Source: Poseidonibacter lekithochrous (GTDB lineage Bacteria; Campylobacterota; Campylobacteria; Campylobacterales; Arcobacteraceae). From it: a stretch of 64,000 nucleotides of DNA. Location of the stretch: contig NZ_CP054052.1 of assembly GCF_013283835.1 (NCBI RefSeq), positions 1,488,001 to 1,552,000 of the forward strand, read 5' to 3'. Below the pieces are notes generated by a model. That model had not been told where the DNA came from. It saw only the letters and a program-made list of their open reading frames with translations, and did not search any database. How positions within the stretch are numbered: position 1 is the first letter of the stretch; each line of letters opens with the position of its first letter. The position numbers and the translations under genes were made by a program. This document shows, in pieces, positions 35,882 to 45,071 of this stretch.

Positions 35882-37422
35882 AACGTAATATATTAAACTT
35901 ATTAGGTTTAAAAGACTTAATAAAAGACAACCATCTACCTAGCTTATATCTTGGAAATAGTGTTGTTTATGGAAGTGGTTTATCCTTTAGATCTTTTTCT
36001 CCCATTGATGGAAGTAAAGGTATTGAGTTTAAAAGCTTAGAAAAAAGAGAAATCACTCATACTATTGATGTTTTAAAAAAAGAGTTTATTACTTGGCAAG
36101 AAGTACCAGCTCCTAAAAGAGGGGAGTTGATTCGCCATTTATCTAATATTTTAAGAGAAAATAAACACTCCCTAGCATATTTAGTAACTCTGGAGTCTGG
36201 AAAAATATTTGAAGAAGCTCTGGGAGAAGTTCAAGAGTTTATTGATGTATGTGATTTTGCTTTAGGTTTATCTAGACAATTATACGGATTAAGTATTGTA
36301 AGTGAAAGATATAGACATAAAATGATTGAACAATGGCACCCTTTAGGAGTGGTTGGAATAATCACAGCTTTTAATTTTCCAATGGCTGTTTGGGCATGGA
36401 ATGCCGTATTAGCATTAGTGTGTGGAAATACAATTATTTGGAAACCCTCATCTCAAACACCTTTATGTGCAATTGCTTGTCATATATTATTACAAAAAGC
36501 ATTAGCATTAATGCCAGAACTTCCTCAGAATATTTCATCAGTAATTATCTCAAATAGAAAAATTAGTGAAGTAATACTACGAAATAAAGATGTGAGGCTA
36601 ATTAGTGCAACTGGTTCTGTGAAAATGGGAAAAGAAATTGCTTCAAAAGTTAGTGTAAGACTGGCAAGATTATTATTAGAACTTGGTGGAAATAATGCAA
36701 TGATTGTAACACCTAGTGCTGATATTGAGCTATCAATACGAGCTATTTTATTCTCAGCAGTGGGAACAGCAGGGCAGAGATGTACAACACTTCGAAGATT
36801 GTTTGTACATAAATCTGTATTTGAAGAAGTTAAAAGAAAACTATTACTCTCTTATAATAGTATTAAAATCGGCAATCCATTTAGTAAAGATGTTTTAGTA
36901 GGTCCTTTGATTAATAAAGGCTCTTATGAAAATATGCAAAATAGTATTGAAAAAGCTATAAGCCAAGGTGGAAAATTAATTTATGGTGGAAATCGTATTA
37001 GAAAAAATGTACCAAGAGGTGGATTCTATGTAAAACCTGCAATTATAAAAATAAATCATAATGCCAAAATAGTACAAGAAGAGACTTTCTCACCTATTTT
37101 ATATTTAGTAGAATATGAAGATTTTGATGAGGTATTAAAAATGCATAATTCAGTACCTCAAGGTTTATCATCTGCAATCTTTACTCAAAATGTAAAAGAA
37201 TCAGAACTATTTATGAGTAGCATAGGAAGTGATTGTGGAATTGCAAATATTAATATAGGAACCAGTGGAGCTGAAATTGGTGGTGCTTTTGGTGGAGAAA
37301 AAGATACAGGTGGTGGAAGAGAAAGTGGAAGTGACTCTTGGAAAAATTATATGAGAAGAGTAACAAATACAATTAATTATTCAGATGATATTCCTTTATC
37401 CCAAGGTATTAAATTTGAATAG
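35878..37422 (+). CDS. ALDH7 (antiquitin)-type aminoadipate semialdehyde dehydrogenase
   Basis: 514 residues. It would oxidise 2-aminoadipate 6-semialdehyde to 2-aminoadipate with NAD(P). Signatures: EQWHPLGVVGIITAFNFPMA, WKPSSQTPL, LELGGNNAMIV (catalytic Glu), GTAGQRCTTLRR (catalytic Cys) and the antiquitin-like C-terminus GGEKDTGGGRESGSDSWKNY with MRRVTNTINYS. Translationally coupled to the saccharopine dehydrogenase. Confidence 0.9.
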   Translation: MKRNILNLLGLKDLIKDNHLPSLYLGNSVVYGSGLSFRSFSPIDGSKGIEFKSLEKREITHTIDVLKKEFITWQEVPAPKRGELIRHLSNILRENKHSLAYLVTLESGKIFEEALGEVQEFIDVCDFALGLSRQLYGLSIVSERYRHKMIEQWHPLGVVGIITAFNFPMAVWAWNAVLALVCGNTIIWKPSSQTPLCAIACHILLQKALALMPELPQNISSVIISNRKISEVILRNKDVRLISATGSVKMGKEIASKVSVRLARLLLELGGNNAMIVTPSADIELSIRAILFSAVGTAGQRCTTLRRLFVHKSVFEEVKRKLLLSYNSIKIGNPFSKDVLVGPLINKGSYENMQNSIEKAISQGGKLIYGGNRIRKNVPRGGFYVKPAIIKINHNAKIVQEETFSPILYLVEYEDFDEVLKMHNSVPQGLSSAIFTQNVKESELFMSSIGSDCGIANINIGTSGAEIGGAFGGEKDTGGGRESGSDSWKNYMRRVTNTINYSDDIPLSQGIKFE

Positions 37423-37437
37423 TATTTTGGAGTTAAT

Positions 37438-38412
37438 ATGAAAAATACATTTAAAATTCTTTTTATCAGTATTATTAGTATTTATTTTCTAGGATGTGCT
37501 ATTAGCAATCAAGTGACTGCTGAGTACTATTTACAAGAAAAAAAATTTGAAGATGGTTCTAATCATTTCAAAAATAAAATTAATAAAAATAGTAACGACC
37601 ATTTATCCCAATATTATTACGGTAGATTTTTATTAGCCAAAAATAAAAATAAAGAAGCTATTGTACATTTAAAAAAAGCAATATTATTAAACTCAAAAAA
37701 TGCAGATTACCATAGCTGGTTAGGTGTGGCTTATTCAAAAATAAAAGCTAATAAAAATGAAAGAACTCAATATCTTAAAGCTTTAAGTATAGATAAAAAC
37801 CATCTACAATCTCTAACATATTTAGCTCATAATTATTATGCAAGCAAAGAGTATAAAAGTGCATTAGCTTATTACAAAAAAGTATTGAAAATATCACCTG
37901 AAAATAAAGCTGCCTTATTTAATCGTGCAATGACATTACATAAATTAAAAAGAACAGCAGAAGAGCAGAGTGCATGGAAGATTTATTTAGAATATTATTC
38001 AAGTGGAGCTTTATCTCAAAATGCAGTTAAATATCTAAATGCAATTGGAAATTTTGAATATCATAATCATATAATTGGTATTCATACAATAGTTCTAAAA
38101 GATATAAAGTTTGAAGCTTTTACTTCTAAAATAAAATTAGAATCAAAAAGTTCCCTAGATTTATTATCAAAAGTTTTACAAAAGAATAAAAAGATTGATT
38201 TACATATAGTTTCTTATCTTGTTAGAAATAGCACTTTAGCTAAAGAAAGAGCAAAAAGTATAAAAAAATATATTTTGAAACAAAATAAAAGTATAGACTC
38301 AAAAAGAATAAAACTAAGTTGGTTTAAAAACTCAAAAAAAATAAAAGTAAATAAGAAAAAATATGAATATTATGAATTCATTGATTTTATTACTGTAACA
38401 AAAAAAAGATAA
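37438..38412 (+). CDS. TPR lipoprotein with degenerate OmpA-like C-terminus
   Basis: 324 residues. The lipoprotein signal peptide ends LGC. Residues ~40-190 form four to five TPR-like helical pairs (HLSQYYYGRFLLAKNKNKEA, ALAYYKKVLKISPENKAALF). The last ~95 residues look like a worn OmpA-type peptidoglycan-binding domain: SSLDLLSKVLQKNKKIDLHIVS... LAKERAKSIKKYILKQ. The usual T-D-x-x-G peptidoglycan contact is missing, so binding is doubtful. It follows the aldehyde dehydrogenase by 15 nt (GGAG site) and may be co-transcribed. Confidence 0.78.
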   Translation: MKNTFKILFISIISIYFLGCAISNQVTAEYYLQEKKFEDGSNHFKNKINKNSNDHLSQYYYGRFLLAKNKNKEAIVHLKKAILLNSKNADYHSWLGVAYSKIKANKNERTQYLKALSIDKNHLQSLTYLAHNYYASKEYKSALAYYKKVLKISPENKAALFNRAMTLHKLKRTAEEQSAWKIYLEYYSSGALSQNAVKYLNAIGNFEYHNHIIGIHTIVLKDIKFEAFTSKIKLESKSSLDLLSKVLQKNKKIDLHIVSYLVRNSTLAKERAKSIKKYILKQNKSIDSKRIKLSWFKNSKKIKVNKKKYEYYEFIDFITVTKKR

Positions 38413-38425
38413 ATAGGAGAATATT

Positions 38426-39142
38426 ATGAAAAAGTTACTATATATAATGTTTAGTGCAGTTCTCGTATTATTTGCTTATCCTTTATTAGCAGAAGAACAA
38501 GATGAAATATCAACATTTAGTAATGAAGCACAAGTTGCAAAAGCAGAAACTTTATCTGAAATATCTCAGGAAAAAGCACAAGAGGAGGCTTTAGAAACAC
38601 AAGCTAATATTGAAGCTGCAGAGGAGTCACTTGCAAATGCTCAAGATAATCTAGCAACACTAGAACAAGATCCTAACGCAAGTCTTGATGAAATTAATGC
38701 TGCAAACCTTGCAGTTGAAGAAGCATTTGCTGAATTAGATAGAGAAACAAAAAATTTAGCAGATATCTCAAGTGTATCTGTTGAAGAAATTGCACAAATG
38801 AGAGAAGATGGTTTAGGCTGGGGAGATATATCCCATGAATTAGGAATTCATCCTAGTAATTTAGGTTTAGGACATGGTAAAAAAGATGCAAGAGAACGTA
38901 GCTCTAAATCCTTTGACAAAGATAATTCTTATACTAGTAATTCAAATAAGGGGAATGCTTTTGGTTTAGTAGGAAAAGCATCATCTAATAAAGGAAATAA
39001 AGGTGGTGGTATTTCAAATTCTAGTAGAGGTAATTCATTTAGAGGAAAAGGAAATGGTCAAGGAAATAATGGAAATGGCAATGCCGGAGGTAATGGTAAC
39101 GGTAATGGCAATGGAGGTGGAAATGGCAATGGTAAAAATTAA
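38426..39142 (+). CDS. Secreted coiled-coil protein with Gly/Asn-rich tail
   Basis: 238 residues. A signal peptide (KKLLYIMFSAVLVLFAYPLLA) is followed by an Ala/Glu-rich coiled coil (about 25-120). A short segment, SVEEIAQMREDGLGWGDISHELGIHPSNLGLG, recurs in other secreted proteins with Gly-rich tails. The Ser/Lys linker leads to a low-complexity C-terminus of N-G and G-K repeats. No known family can be named; an extracellular or periplasmic structural role is likely. AGGAG-type ribosome site, 13 nt after the TPR lipoprotein. Confidence 0.75.
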   Translation: MKKLLYIMFSAVLVLFAYPLLAEEQDEISTFSNEAQVAKAETLSEISQEKAQEEALETQANIEAAEESLANAQDNLATLEQDPNASLDEINAANLAVEEAFAELDRETKNLADISSVSVEEIAQMREDGLGWGDISHELGIHPSNLGLGHGKKDARERSSKSFDKDNSYTSNSNKGNAFGLVGKASSNKGNKGGGISNSSRGNSFRGKGNGQGNNGNGNAGGNGNGNGNGGGNGNGKN

Positions 39143-39198
39143 TAATTAAGATGCTTTTTTATAGAATACAAATTCAAAAAATTATTAGAGGAAAAAAA

Positions 39199-39633
39199 AT
39201 GGCAGAAATATTTTTTAGATATTTGCATTTTATAGGAATAATGAGTTTAGCGTCAACATTAGTTATGCAACATCTAATTTTATCATCACAGGTAACAAAA
39301 GAGCAATTAAAAAAAATAGCTTTTATTGATATTATCTATGCTATTAGTGCAGGGCTTACATTAATAGCTGGATTATCACTTTGGTTATGGGTTGGAAAAG
39401 ATGCAAGTTTTTATTCAACAAACTGGGTTTTTCATTTAAAATTATCTATTTTTGTTTTAATTGCACTACTTTCTATTTATCCAACAATCTTTTTTATTAA
39501 AAGTAAAAATAGTAATGAAGAGAATGTTAAAATTCCAAAAGTAATTATTATGTTAATTAGAATGGAATTGGCACTAGTGTTCTTAGTACCAATTTTAGGA
39601 GCATTAATAGCTCAAGGTTCAGGTTTAAAATAA
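39199..39633 (+). CDS. DUF2214-family membrane protein
   Basis: 144 residues from ATG 39199, which has AGAGGA upstream; an in-frame ATG 48 nt earlier lacks one. Four hydrophobic helices with the DUF2214 pattern FFRYLHFIGIMSLASTLVMQH, DIIYAISAGLTLIAG and FHLKLSIFVLIALLSIYPTI. His residues in helices 1 and 3 could bind haem, but function is unknown. Inner membrane. Confidence 0.8.
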   Translation: MAEIFFRYLHFIGIMSLASTLVMQHLILSSQVTKEQLKKIAFIDIIYAISAGLTLIAGLSLWLWVGKDASFYSTNWVFHLKLSIFVLIALLSIYPTIFFIKSKNSNEENVKIPKVIIMLIRMELALVFLVPILGALIAQGSGLK

Positions 39634-39641
39634 GTATTAAT

Positions 39642-40082
39642 TTATAATTTTATTACATACGTTCCTACAAAATCCACACACGTTTCATCATCTTCGATGA
39701 TTTGTGAGTGGATTCCAATTGAAGCACTTCCCTTTTTTTCAAGTTTACTTTTAAGAGTTTCTATTTGTTCTTTATTTGGTTTTCTTGTATAACAAACTAA
39801 ATCTTTTGTTACAGGCCTTTTATAAGAATTTTCATTTTTGATAACTACAATATTTTTACTATCGTATCCTAACTCTTTAGAGATTAACCAACACATACTC
39901 CATGCTGAAATAATGGTCATGGTACTTAAGCTTCCACCAAATGCAGTGCCTTTATCATTAATATTTATTTCCAGTGGTGCTGTAGTAATTAAAGATTCAT
40001 TAGTATAGTCTGTGATTTGAATATCCATCATTTTTGTTAGCGGTATTTCATTGTGTAGTTTATTAAGTAAGTCATTTATCAA
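39642..40082 (-). CDS. YiiD C-terminal-type thioesterase
   Basis: 146 residues, a single hot-dog fold. The segments IPLTKMMDIQITDY, TAPLEININDKGTAFGGSLSTM and SAWSMCWLISKELGY match the YiiD_C putative thioesterase family. Substrate unknown; probably a cytoplasmic acyl-CoA or acyl-ACP thioesterase. Confidence 0.82.
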   Translation of the reverse strand: MINDLLNKLHNEIPLTKMMDIQITDYTNESLITTAPLEININDKGTAFGGSLSTMTIISAWSMCWLISKELGYDSKNIVVIKNENSYKRPVTKDLVCYTRKPNKEQIETLKSKLEKKGSASIGIHSQIIEDDETCVDFVGTYVIKL

Positions 40083-40163
40083 AGTAGATTCCTTGTAATA
40101 TATTTGATATAAAATTATAGTAAAGAAAACTTATAGTTAAACATAAATTTGCCTTAATCAAAA

Positions 40164-40195
40164 ATTGTACAGTAGGGGCACAATAATTGTACAAT
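40164..40195. promoter_or_regulatory. Distal pair of TTGTACA-type sites
   Basis: ATTGTACAGT (40164-40173) and the perfect palindrome ATTGTACAAT (40186-40195) lie with centres 22 bp apart, about two helical turns. The same motif recurs nearer acnB. Confidence 0.45.
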
Positions 40196-40251
40196 AAAAG
40201 AAAAAAATGAAAAAGTAGTACATATTAAATAACATTTGTGTATAAAAGTAG

Positions 40252-40306
40252 CGTATTTGTCAAAATATCAAAAAGCCCTAAAAAACTTAAAGAAGTAGGG
40301 TTTTTT
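40252..40306 (+). ncRNA. Candidate short RNA ending at an orphan terminator
   Basis: A TATAAA box (40241-40246) lies 6 bp upstream and a good terminator follows at 40270-40306, with no open frame between. A transcript of about 55 nt is possible. The terminator may instead serve to stop read-through, so this is speculative. Confidence 0.2.
40270..40306. terminator. Orphan bidirectional terminator
   Basis: AAAAAGCCCTA (40270-40280) pairs with TAGGGTTTTTT (40296-40306), one G-T pair, 15-nt loop, with T runs on both strands. No gene ends here; it insulates acnB from the thioesterase region. Confidence 0.7.
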
Positions 40307-40363
40307 AATTAAAAAGAGCTTAAGAAACTAATATAGTGTAACTTTTATTTACATTAATTAAAA

Positions 40364-40419
40364 CTTGTACAATCCTTTACAATTTTTGTACATACTTATT
40401 TTTTCCTTTATGGTACAAT
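40364..40419 (+). promoter_or_regulatory. acnB promoter with three TTGTACA-type sites
   Basis: CTTGTACAAT (40364-40373), TTTGTACATA (40385-40394) and ATGGTACAAT (40410-40419) have centres 21 and 25 bp apart. The last contains an extended -10 element TGGTACAAT at 40411-40419, so a protein bound there would cover the promoter. A repressor of acnB is the simplest reading. Confidence 0.55.
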
Positions 40420-40455
40420 ATCCTCAATACTTTTAAATCAAATAGGAGATAATAT

Positions 40456-43029
40456 ATGAGTTTATTAGCTAATTATAAAGCACATACACAAGAAAGACAA
40501 AATGAAGGTGGATTACCTCCATTAGCATTAACTGCTGAGCAAACTGCTGAGTTAGTTGAGTTATTAAAAGCAAGTACTGTTGAAGAAGCAGATTACTGTT
40601 TAGATTTATTCAATAATAAAATCAACCCAGGTGTTGATGACGCTGCTTACGTTAAAGCTGCATTTTTAAACGACGTTGTTCAAGGTAACGTTGCATGTTC
40701 AGTAATTTCAAAAGCACAAGCAATTGAAATTTTAGGAACAATGATGGGTGGATTTAATGTTTCTCCATTAATTGACGCACTTAAAATTGATGAAGTAGCT
40801 GAAGCTGCTGCAACTCAATTAAAAAATACTATTTTAGTATATGATGCATTCAATGACGTTAAAGATTTAATGGATGCTGGAAATGCTAAAGCAAAAGAAG
40901 TTATCGAATCTTGGGCAAATGCAGAATGGTTTACTAACAAGCCTGCATTAGAAGAAGAAATCACTTTAACTGTTTACAAAATTCCTGGTGAAACAAATAC
41001 AGATGATTTATCTCCTGCAACTGTTGCATTTACTAGATCTGATATTCCATTACACGCAACTGCAATGTTACAATCAAGAATGGAAAATCCATTAGATACA
41101 ATGAAAGAACTTAAAGCTAAAGGTAACCCATTAGCATACGTTGGTGATGTTGTTGGTACTGGTTCTTCTAGAAAATCTGGAATCAACTCTGTACAATGGC
41201 ACATGGGTAGAGATATCCCTGGTGTTCCTAATAAAAGAACTGGTGGTGTTGTAATTGGTTCTATTATTGCTCCAATTTTCTTCAATACTGCAGAAGATTC
41301 AGGATGTTTACCAATTCAAGCTCCAGTTGACGCATTAGAAACTGGTGATGTTATTACTTTAAAACCATACGCTGGTGTAATTGAGAAAAATGGTTCAGTT
41401 GTTTCTGAATTCGATTTAGCTCCAAATACATTAACTGACGAAATGAGAGCTGGTGGAAGAATTCCATTAATCATTGGTAAAGGTTTAACTGTTAAAGCTA
41501 GAGAAGTATTAGGATTATCTGCTACTGAAGCATTTGTTGCTCCAACTCAACCATCTGATAATGGTAAAGGGTTTACTCAAGCACAAAAAATGGTTGGTAG
41601 AGCTTGTGGTATCGAAGGTGTTAAACCTGGTATGTACGTTGAGCCAATCGCTACTACTGTTGGATCTCAAGATACAACTGGACCAATGACTAGAGATGAG
41701 ATTAAAGAACTTGCAGCATTATCTTTTGGTGCTGATATGGTTATGCAATCATTCTGTCACACTGCTGCTTACCCAAAACCAGCAGATATTAAATTAAGAC
41801 ATACTTTACCTGATTTCATCAACTCTAGAGGTGGTGTTACATTAAGACCAGGTGATGGTGTTATTCACTCTTGGTTAAATAGATTATGTTTACCAGATAC
41901 AGTAGGTACTGGTGGAGATTCTCATACTAGATTCCCTATTGGTATTTCTTTCCCTGCAGGTTCTGGTCTTATTGCATTCGCTGGTGTTACTGGTGCTATG
42001 CCTTTAACTATGCCTGAGTCTGTACTTGTTAAATTCTCTGGTGAAATGCAACCTGGAATTACTTTAAGAGATTTAGTTAACGCTATTCCTTACCAAGCAA
42101 TTCAAGATGGTTTATTAACTGTTGATAAAAAAGGTAAGAAAAACGTATTCGCTGGAACAATTATTGAGATTGCTGGTTTACCAGATCTTAAAGTTGAGCA
42201 AGCATTCGAATTATCTGATTCAGCAGCAGAGAGATCAGCAGCAGCTTGTTCTGTTCAATTAGATAAAGAACCAATCATTGAGTACTTATCTTCAAACATC
42301 GCTTTAATTGAAAAGATGATCGAAGAAGGTTACGAAGATGCTAGAACTCTTCAAAGAAGAGCAGATAAAATGAAAGAATGGTTAGCTAATCCAGAATTAA
42401 TTCAACCAGATGCAGATGCAGAATATGCAGCTACAATCGAAATTGATTTAAATACAATTACTGAACCAATCTTAGCTTGTCCTAATGATCCAGATGATGT
42501 TGATACATTAACTAATATTTTAGCTGACGATAAAAGAATTAAGAACATTGACGAAGTATTCGTAGGTTCTTGTATGACTAATATCGGATTATTCAGAGCT
42601 TTAGGTGAAGTACTTAAAGGTGAAGGTGAAGTTCCAACTAAATTATGGGTTGCACCACCAACAAAAATGGATAAAGAACAATTAACTGAAGAAGGTTACT
42701 ACTCAGTATTTGCAGCTGCGGGTGCAAGATTAGAAATCCCTGGTTGTTCATTATGTATGGGTAACCAAGCGCAAGTTTCTGAGGGTGCAGCAGTATTCTC
42801 TACATCTACAAGAAACTTCGATAATAGATTAGGTAAAGGTTCTCAAGTTTACTTAGGATCTGCAGAAGTTGCAGCAGTAGCAGCACTTCTAGGAAGACTT
42901 CCATCTAAAGAAGAATATATGGAAATCGTACCTAAGAAAATTACAGCAGAAAACCAAGAGGGTGTTTATAAATACTTAAACTTCCACCAAGTTACAGCTG
43001 ATCAATTAACAAACTTAGTTCACTCTTAA
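40456..43029 (+). CDS. acnB: Aconitate hydratase B
   Basis: 857 residues, full length for AcnB. It converts citrate to isocitrate through a [4Fe-4S] cluster. The N-terminal HEAT-like domain begins [14 protein letters not shown]; the cluster Cys segments are VGSCMTNIG (near residue 705) and [10 protein letters not shown] (near 763-766). Substrate segments [20 protein letters not shown] and SRKSGINS are present. Codon use is richer in C-ending codons (AAC, TTC, TAC) than in its neighbours, as expected of a highly expressed gene. AGGAG ribosome site. Confidence 0.97.
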   Translation: MSLLANYKAHTQERQNEGGLPPLALTAEQTAELVELLKASTVEEADYCLDLFNNKINPGVDDAAYVKAAFLNDVVQGNVACSVISKAQAIEILGTMMGGFNVSPLIDALKIDEVAEAAATQLKNTILVYDAFNDVKDLMDAGNAKAKEVIESWANAEWFTNKPALEEEITLTVYKIPGETNTDDLSPATVAFTRSDIPLHATAMLQSRMENPLDTMKELKAKGNPLAYVGDVVGTGSSRKSGINSVQWHMGRDIPGVPNKRTGGVVIGSIIAPIFFNTAEDSGCLPIQAPVDALETGDVITLKPYAGVIEKNGSVVSEFDLAPNTLTDEMRAGGRIPLIIGKGLTVKAREVLGLSATEAFVAPTQPSDNGKGFTQAQKMVGRACGIEGVKPGMYVEPIATTVGSQDTTGPMTRDEIKELAALSFGADMVMQSFCHTAAYPKPADIKLRHTLPDFINSRGGVTLRPGDGVIHSWLNRLCLPDTVGTGGDSHTRFPIGISFPAGSGLIAFAGVTGAMPLTMPESVLVKFSGEMQPGITLRDLVNAIPYQAIQDGLLTVDKKGKKNVFAGTIIEIAGLPDLKVEQAFELSDSAAERSAAACSVQLDKEPIIEYLSSNIALIEKMIEEGYEDARTLQRRADKMKEWLANPELIQPDADAEYAATIEIDLNTITEPILACPNDPDDVDTLTNILADDKRIKNIDEVFVGSCMTNIGLFRALGEVLKGEGEVPTKLWVAPPTKMDKEQLTEEGYYSVFAAAGARLEIPGCSLCMGNQAQVSEGAAVFSTSTRNFDNRLGKGSQVYLGSAEVAAVAALLGRLPSKEEYMEIVPKKITAENQEGVYKYLNFHQVTADQLTNLVHS

Positions 43030-43044
43030 GAACTATTTTAAAAG

Positions 43045-43076
43045 ATAAGTTGGGTTTTCCCAACTTATTCTTTTTT
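43045..43076 (+). terminator. Terminator of acnB
   Basis: Stem ATAAGTTGGG / CCCAACTTAT with a TTTT loop is followed by TCTTTTTTT, a classic intrinsic terminator 15 nt after the stop codon. Confidence 0.9.
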
Positions 43077-43146
43077 TCTTATTTTTTAACTCCCCAAAAA
43101 TTACATTTCTCATTTACTTATAAGTCTTTATCTACTATATTAATGC

Positions 43147-44118
43147 ATGACAACTAAAAAATTTACTCCTGCTTTTGGCCTAAGCAATAGGCATTTGCAA
43201 ACTATATATTCATCTTTTTTTAGAAAAGATATAACACTAGATTACGAAATTCAAGAATTTACTCTTAAAGATAATGATTTTATTGAATGTTATTGGTTAA
43301 ATAAAAATAGAGCCAATAAAAATATCTTTGTAATATTTCACGGTTTAGAAGGCTCTTATAAATCACCTTATATTAAAGGTATTATGAAAGCTTTAAAGGA
43401 TAAAAACCAAGCTGTAGTTCTTGTTCATTTCAGATCATGTGGAAAGAAAGATAATATTAAAGCAAAATCTTATCATAGTGGAGATACCGCTGATGCTATT
43501 GAGTATTTAAAGTATTTGCATGAAAATTATGCTCAAGCTAATATTTTTACAATTGGGTATTCTGTTGGTGGAAATATGTTACTTAAACTTTTAGGTAATG
43601 ACTTTGTTGATAACTTTATAAAAAAATCGATTTGTATAGGAGTTCCTCTTGATTTAAGTATTTGTGCAAAAGTTCTTAATTCTGGATTTGCTAGAGTTTA
43701 TGAAAAACATTTATTAAAACTTCTAAAAGAGAATTTATTTGAAAAGTTTGATAAACATGATTATAAAAAACTAATAAATTTGGATAAACAAAGAGTAGAT
43801 AAAATATCATCAATAAAAGAGTTTGATGATTTATATACTTCTAAAATTAATGGTTTTAAAACAGCTGAGAATTATTATAAAATCAACTCTTCAAAACAAT
43901 TTTTGAAGAATATTAAAACTAAAACCTTAATTATTCAAGCTTTAGATGATCCCTTTATGAATAAAGATGTAATTCCTAAAAAAGATGAATTATCAAATAA
44001 CTGTACTTTAGAACTGTATGAAAATGGCGGACATTTAGGTTTTATTGAAGGAAGTATTTTTAATCCTAAATATATGTTAGAAAAAAGAATTATTGAGTAT
44101 TTCAAGGAATATTTTTAA
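43147..44118 (+). CDS. YheT-family alpha/beta hydrolase
   Basis: 323 residues. Features of the YheT (UPF0017) family: GLSNRHLQTIYSSFFRK at the N-terminus, FHGLEGSYKSPYIKG, the nucleophile elbow GYSVGGNMLLK, and the C-terminal acid and His in DDPFMNKDVIP and NGGHLGF. Probably a cytoplasmic esterase; natural substrate unknown. Confidence 0.87.
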   Translation: MTTKKFTPAFGLSNRHLQTIYSSFFRKDITLDYEIQEFTLKDNDFIECYWLNKNRANKNIFVIFHGLEGSYKSPYIKGIMKALKDKNQAVVLVHFRSCGKKDNIKAKSYHSGDTADAIEYLKYLHENYAQANIFTIGYSVGGNMLLKLLGNDFVDNFIKKSICIGVPLDLSICAKVLNSGFARVYEKHLLKLLKENLFEKFDKHDYKKLINLDKQRVDKISSIKEFDDLYTSKINGFKTAENYYKINSSKQFLKNIKTKTLIIQALDDPFMNKDVIPKKDELSNNCTLELYENGGHLGFIEGSIFNPKYMLEKRIIEYFKEYF

Positions 44119-44163
44119 TATTTACTAGTGTATAATTCTCAAAAATAAGCCCAAGGATTTTAA

Positions 44164-45042
44164 TTGCCATATATACTAAAAAAGTTTGATATTACTAGTT
44201 CTGTAAAAATAGAAGATTTTTTATTAAATACTGTAGAACTAGATTCTAAAACTGCAAATTCTTTATTATCAAAAGGCAAAATTCTTGACCATAAAAATAG
44301 ACGTTTACAAAAAAATCAAACAATTAAAAATGGATATATCCAAGTTAATGTATATGAAGCTATTACAAAAGGTTTAAAACCTCTTTTTGATTCTTTTCAT
44401 TTTGCTATTTTTGATAAACCATCAGGACTAAAAGTACATCCAAGTAATATTGATGATGAATATACTCTTCTTGATGAAATACAGTTCCAATTTGGAAAAG
44501 AAGCTTCTTTAGTACATAGAATTGATGCTGAAACTTCTGGTTTAGTTTTAGTATCAAAAAATCCATACTCACAAATGGTTTTAAAAAATATGTTTGAAGA
44601 AAAGAAGTATAAAAAAACATATCTAGCTTATGTAGAAAATGAGATAAAAGAAGAAATACAAATAGATTCTCCTATTGCTAGTTCAAATGGTTTAATCAAA
44701 TTGAAAATGCAAATTAGTGAAGAGGGAAAAAAATCTCTTACAAATATAAAACCAATTTCTTTTGATAAAAAAACAAATCTTACTTTAGTTCAAGCCTCAC
44801 CAATTACTGGAAGACAACACCAAATCAGAGTTCATTTAGACTCTATTGGTCATAGAATTATTGGTGACCCAATATATGGAATAGATGAAAAATTATGTGA
44901 TATGTTTTTGAAGAAAAAAATGTCAGAGGAACAAAGAATAGAAGTAAGTGGAAAAGATAGATTAATGCTTCATGCTTACTCTTTAGAATTTACTTTTTTA
45001 AATACTAAATATAGTATTGTCTCAAAGCAAGAGTTTAAATAG
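44164..45042 (+). CDS. RluA-family pseudouridine synthase
   Basis: 292 residues. The start is TTG 44164, placed 7 nt after AAGGA, and the S4-like N-terminal domain follows at once, so a TTG start is well supported. Catalytic motif LVHRIDAETSGLVLVSKN carries the essential Asp; GRQHQIRVHLDSIGH and GDPIYG complete the family pattern. It isomerises uridines in rRNA or tRNA; the target is not defined. Confidence 0.9.
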   Translation: MPYILKKFDITSSVKIEDFLLNTVELDSKTANSLLSKGKILDHKNRRLQKNQTIKNGYIQVNVYEAITKGLKPLFDSFHFAIFDKPSGLKVHPSNIDDEYTLLDEIQFQFGKEASLVHRIDAETSGLVLVSKNPYSQMVLKNMFEEKKYKKTYLAYVENEIKEEIQIDSPIASSNGLIKLKMQISEEGKKSLTNIKPISFDKKTNLTLVQASPITGRQHQIRVHLDSIGHRIIGDPIYGIDEKLCDMFLKKKMSEEQRIEVSGKDRLMLHAYSLEFTFLNTKYSIVSKQEFK

Positions 45043-45067
45043 TAAAAGCTTTAACTTTTACTATTTA
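45036..45067. terminator. Bidirectional terminator between RluA-like and DraG-like genes
   Basis: A 13-bp perfect stem TAAATAGTAAAAG / CTTTTACTATTTA, loop CTTTAA, overlaps the TAG stop of the pseudouridine synthase and lies 5 nt beyond the end of the converging gene. Confidence 0.8.
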
Positions 45068-45071
45068 ATAG

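Larger units (their letters stand above)
40083..40455. other. 373-bp regulatory intergenic region before acnB
   Basis: There is no open frame of note. It holds five copies of a TTGTACA-type motif in two groups, an isolated terminator with an upstream -10-like TATAAA (40241-40246), and the acnB promoter, each listed separately. Confidence 0.7.
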
